Positions 60,964 through 64,000 of a stretch of DNA of 64,000 nt are shown in pieces. Position 1 is the first letter of the stretch. Each line of letters opens with the position of its first letter. The notes below the pieces were generated by a model that saw only the letters and a program-made list of their open reading frames with translations, ran no database searches and had not been told where the DNA came from. A program made the position numbers and the translations under genes. The DNA is from a virus: positions 514,293 through 578,292 of the IMG/VR virus record IMGVR_UViG_3300046660_000488; one strand, written 5' to 3'.

Positions 60964-63441
60964 ATGCGCGTTCGTAAGAGAAACGGTACTATCGAGGCCG
61001 TTGACCTCAACAAGATTGTCAACTCCATTTCAAAGGTCGTGTCAGACCTCGAAGACGTCGATGTATTCAAGGTCGCGACCAAGACGGTCGGCGGTCTTGT
61101 TGACGGCGTTTCGACCCGTGAACTCGACCTCCTGTCGATCCGCAACGCGGTCGGCCTCATCATCGAAGACCCGGTCTACTCCAAGGTCGCGGCACGTCTT
61201 CTGTCCAACTTCATCAACAAGGAAGTTGACGGCCAAGACATCCAGTCCTTCTCGCAATCCATTCAGATCGGCTACGACGAAGGCCTGATCAACGAGCAGA
61301 CCTACAAGCTCGTCATGGCCAACAAGCGCAAGCTGAACGCGGCCATCAAGATCGAGCGCGACTGGAATTTCGAATACCACGGCATCCAAACGGTTTACGA
61401 CCGTTATCTGCTGAAGCATCCCTCGCGCATCATCACGGGCGACGACGGCAAGAAGACCCGCGCCGTCATCGAGACGCCGCAGTACTTCCTGATGCGCGTG
61501 GCCTCCGGTCTGGCCAACGACGCCACCGAAGCGGTCGAACTGTACACCCTGCTGTCCAGCCTCGAATACATGACCTCGACGCCGACCCTGTTCAACTCGG
61601 GCACGAGCCACAGCCAGATGTCGTCGTGCTACCTGCTGGACAGCCCGCAGGACGATCTGGGCGACATCTACAAGCGCTACAGCGACATCGCCTCGCTGTC
61701 GAAGTTTGCTGGCGGCATCGGCGTCTCGGCGTCGCGCATCCGTTCGGCCGGTTCGCACATCAAGGGCACGAACGGCAAGTCGAACGGCATCGTTCCGTGG
61801 CTGCACACCCTGTCGGCTTCGGTCGCGGCGGTGAACCAAGGCGGCAAGCGCAAGGGCGCCGCCTGCGTCTATCTGGAACCGCACCACCCGGACATCATGC
61901 AGTTCCTTGAACTGCGCGACAACACCGGTGAGAAGGAAAAGCGCGCCTACAACCTGAACATCGCCAACTGGGTTTCGGACCTGTTCATGCTGCGCGTGAA
62001 GGCTGACGCCCTGTGGTCCCTGATCGACCCGGCCGCTGCTCCGGAACTGACCGACCTCTACGGCTCGGCCTACGAGGCTCGCTACCTCGAACTCGAAGCT
62101 GCTGGCCGTGTCGTCGAGCAAATCCCGGCTCGCAAGCTCTACGCGCGCATGATGCGTACGCTCGCGGAAACCGGCAACGGCTGGATGTGCTTCAAGGACA
62201 CGTCGAACCGTCGCGGCAACCAAGTCGGTGAAGGTGGCATCATCCACCTGTCGAACCTGTGCACGGAAATCCTCGAAGTCACGTCGTCAGGCAAGAAGGT
62301 TCGCCTGACCCGCGAGCAGATGATGTCCACCACGGCGGCCGAGATGGTCGAGAAGAACATCCGCATCACCGGCTTCAACGTCGCTGCGGACGAATTCGAA
62401 GCCATCGAAGGCATGGAGACGGCGGTCTGCAACCTCGGTTCGATCAACGTGGGTCGCGGCTACGTCAAGAACGGCAAGCTCGACAAGGAAAAGCTGCGGA
62501 AGAACGTCGCCATCGCGGTCAAGTACCTCGACCGCGTCATCGACCGCAATTTCTACCCGATCCCCGAAGCCGAGTCCTCGAACAACCGCTGGCGTCCGGT
62601 GGGTCTGGGCCTGATGGGTCTGGCCGATTTCTTCGCTCAACTGCGTCTGCCGTTCGAGAGCGACGAGGCTATCCGCCTTTCGGCCGAGATTCAGGAGGAA
62701 ATCTACTTCCAAGCCCTGAAGACCTCGAACGAACTGGCCAAGGTCCACGGTCCGCACCGCGACTTCGCGCTCACCCGCGCGGCCAAGGGTGAACTCCAGC
62801 ACGATCTGGCTGGCGTCGTTCCCAAGGACGAGGCCCGGTGGGAAGCTCTGCGTTCGGAGATCGTCGAGCACGGTCTGCGTAACTCGCTGCTGATCGCCAT
62901 CGCCCCGACCGCGACCATCGCCCACATCACGGGCGCTGAAGAGTGCATCGAGCCGATCAAGTCGAACCTGCTGAAGCGCGAAACCCTGTCGGGCGAATTC
63001 GTCGCGATCAACAAGCACCTCGTGGCCGATCTGAAGAAGCTGGGCCGATGGACGCCGGAGACCATCAACCGCCTGAAGGTGGACGAAGGGTCGATGCAGG
63101 GTATCGAGGGTCTTCCGGCCGAACTGTACGACCTGTACAAGACGGTCTGGGAAATCAGCCAGAAGAAGATCATCGAGCACGGCGCCGCCCGTGGCGTCTG
63201 GATCGACCAGTCGCAATCGCTGAACATCTTCATCGACCTGAACAAGTTCCCTGAAGACAAGCGCATCGGCGTCCTGTCGTCGGTCTACATGCTGGCGTGG
63301 GAAAGCGGACTGAAGACCACCTACTACTTCCGCAGCCGTTCGGGTTCGCGGATCGCGCAGGTGACCACTGACCGCCCGAGCATTGCGGTAGCCGCCCCGG
63401 TGGCTGCTGAAGAGCCGGAAGTGTGCGACGCCTGCATGTAA
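60964..63441 (+). CDS. nrdA: ribonucleoside-diphosphate reductase, large subunit (class I)
   Basis: 825 aa. An N-terminal ATP-cone (VRKRNGTIEAVDLNKIV) is followed by the barrel: SSCYLLDS (first redox Cys, about residue 222), LSNLCTEIL (radical Cys, about 432), AVCNLGSINVG (second redox Cys), and the end CDACM (the C-terminal CxxC that is re-reduced by thioredoxin or glutaredoxin). It turns ribonucleotides into deoxyribonucleotides for phage DNA. The NrdB radical subunit is not in this window. Strong terminator after it. Confidence 0.96.
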   Translation: MRVRKRNGTIEAVDLNKIVNSISKVVSDLEDVDVFKVATKTVGGLVDGVSTRELDLLSIRNAVGLIIEDPVYSKVAARLLSNFINKEVDGQDIQSFSQSIQIGYDEGLINEQTYKLVMANKRKLNAAIKIERDWNFEYHGIQTVYDRYLLKHPSRIITGDDGKKTRAVIETPQYFLMRVASGLANDATEAVELYTLLSSLEYMTSTPTLFNSGTSHSQMSSCYLLDSPQDDLGDIYKRYSDIASLSKFAGGIGVSASRIRSAGSHIKGTNGKSNGIVPWLHTLSASVAAVNQGGKRKGAACVYLEPHHPDIMQFLELRDNTGEKEKRAYNLNIANWVSDLFMLRVKADALWSLIDPAAAPELTDLYGSAYEARYLELEAAGRVVEQIPARKLYARMMRTLAETGNGWMCFKDTSNRRGNQVGEGGIIHLSNLCTEILEVTSSGKKVRLTREQMMSTTAAEMVEKNIRITGFNVAADEFEAIEGMETAVCNLGSINVGRGYVKNGKLDKEKLRKNVAIAVKYLDRVIDRNFYPIPEAESSNNRWRPVGLGLMGLADFFAQLRLPFESDEAIRLSAEIQEEIYFQALKTSNELAKVHGPHRDFALTRAAKGELQHDLAGVVPKDEARWEALRSEIVEHGLRNSLLIAIAPTATIAHITGAEECIEPIKSNLLKRETLSGEFVAINKHLVADLKKLGRWTPETINRLKVDEGSMQGIEGLPAELYDLYKTVWEISQKKIIEHGAARGVWIDQSQSLNIFIDLNKFPEDKRIGVLSSVYMLAWESGLKTTYYFRSRSGSRIAQVTTDRPSIAVAAPVAAEEPEVCDACM

Positions 63442-63450
63442 TGCAGGCAG

Positions 63451-63479
63451 AGGGCCACGGGGAAACTCGTGGCCCTTTT
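63451..63479 (+). terminator. terminator after nrdA
   Basis: AGGGCCACG/CGTGGCCCT 9-bp stem, 8-base loop, then TTTTG. Confidence 0.88.
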
Positions 63480-63531
63480 GCTATCCAAAAAGCGATGATA
63501 GGGTCACCCTCGTAACGAGTGGAGACCCTAC

Positions 63532-63861
63532 ATGGTTGACTATGGCCTGCCGCCGCTGAGCAAGGCTTCCCGCGAGATCGACCGCTCGGTTCGAAGCGCG
63601 ATCAAGCAAGTTCAGGAAACGGGGCAATTGGCTCCGGGCGACCGCGTGGAGTACGCCTTCCTGATCGTCCGCGAAAAGCTGGACAGGATGGAGAATGACG
63701 CTCAGTACGAGCACCTGATGATCAGCTTCACCGACGCGGCCATGCAGACGGCCGTCGTCAACGAGATCAAGCGCAGCTTGGGCGTCGAAACCGAAGTCCG
63801 TTCGCATTACCCGGACGACCTGTCGGAGATCGCCAAGCACGGCCTCTCGTTCGTCGCATGA
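63532..63861 (+). CDS. hypothetical protein, 109 aa
   Basis: ATG with a GGAGA site. Helical (KASREIDRSVRSAIKQVQET) with an EYAFLIVREKLDRME helix. No family recognised. Overlaps the next start (ATGA). Confidence 0.74.
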   Translation: MVDYGLPPLSKASREIDRSVRSAIKQVQETGQLAPGDRVEYAFLIVREKLDRMENDAQYEHLMISFTDAAMQTAVVNEIKRSLGVETEVRSHYPDDLSEIAKHGLSFVA

Positions 63862-64000
63862 TGGAAGCCACCCTCACCATCACGTTCCCACCCGGCACAA
63901 CCGGGCAGGAGGTGAGGGATTACGGCATGAGCATGATCGCCACGATGCTCGTGGAAGTGGCCAGAGCGACGCCGGGCGGCATGGACGTTCTCATGGCGGA
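63858..64000 (+). CDS. hypothetical protein, 5' part (continues beyond window)
   Basis: ATG overlaps the previous stop. The visible 47 residues start with a strand (ATLTITFPPGTT) and a helix (YGMSMIATMLVEVAR). Too short to classify. Confidence 0.6.
   Translation, partial: MMEATLTITFPPGTTGQEVRDYGMSMIATMLVEVARATPGGMDVLMA

Noticed and set aside
61042-63216. Long minus-strand frames opposite nrdA
   Set aside because: They mirror codon bias of nrdA in a GC-rich gene; no start signals.

Overview
The window is one part of a large tailed-phage genome of the T4 superfamily. The support is a set of recognisable T4-type proteins: UvsW helicase, DnaB-family helicase (gp41), Toprim primase (gp61), a probable small clamp-loader subunit (gp62), a class I ribonucleotide reductase and a dihydrofolate reductase. 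It is strengthened by about twenty copies of a T4-like late promoter (core TAAATA). Base composition is GC-rich. The host is not stated by the sequence. An alphaproteobacterial host (Caulobacter/Brevundimonas/Sphingomonas type) is my inference from composition and from the look of the outer-membrane protein and NrdA.

Layout. 1-1217: end of a late virion-type gene plus a 46-codon late gene closed by a terminator. 1248-6044: 24 tRNA genes plus one aberrant tRNA-like element, interrupted by a minus-strand HNH endonuclease and three small genes. 6075-7171: a phenylalanyl-tRNA-synthetase-like enzyme directly behind the array, which holds two tRNA-Phe genes. 7205-9676: small forward genes including a HAD phosphatase-like protein. 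9639-14867: a long minus-strand block of accessory genes, including an HD-domain (p)ppGpp-hydrolase-like protein and an Rmf/CrpP-like protein. 15122-24458: forward block with UvsW, gp62-like, a zinc-finger protein, a miniature DnaE-like protein and a thermonuclease. 24459-25295: about 840 bases without a convincing gene but rich in inverted repeats. 25296-33223: a beta-barrel outer-membrane protein, DHFR, and many small early-type genes, among them a cyclic-phosphate-processing receiver-domain protein and an ArfA-like ribosome-rescue factor. 33220-39632: mixed-strand, mostly late genes including two ADP-ribosyltransferase-like proteins and a metallophosphoesterase. 39637-41517: minus-strand small genes and an RNA ligase. 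41765-44588: primase and helicase. 44585-60826: mainly late virion, core and fibre genes. 60964-64000: NrdA and two further genes.

How it works together. Three kinds of control site recur. (1) Sigma70-like promoters, TTGACN with mostly 16-bp spacers, in front of small accessory genes. (2) A 10-bp palindrome TSGTWWACSA in front of uvsW, gp62-like, primase, exonuclease, nrdA and several other genes, a candidate for middle-class control. (3) TAAATA late promoters in front of virion-type genes. In several late genes the predicted transcription start falls exactly on the ATG, so the mRNAs should be leaderless. Many late proteins begin with a short tag of the type MRxxEIxE or ending LFE/LVE, like the T4 sequences that send proteins into the prohead and are cut by the prohead protease. 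This suggests a cargo of injected proteins including ADP-ribosyltransferase-like enzymes. Translation is a second theme: tRNA array, PheRS, ArfA-like factor, HD/ppGpp-like enzyme, Rmf-like protein and RNA-repair-type enzymes.
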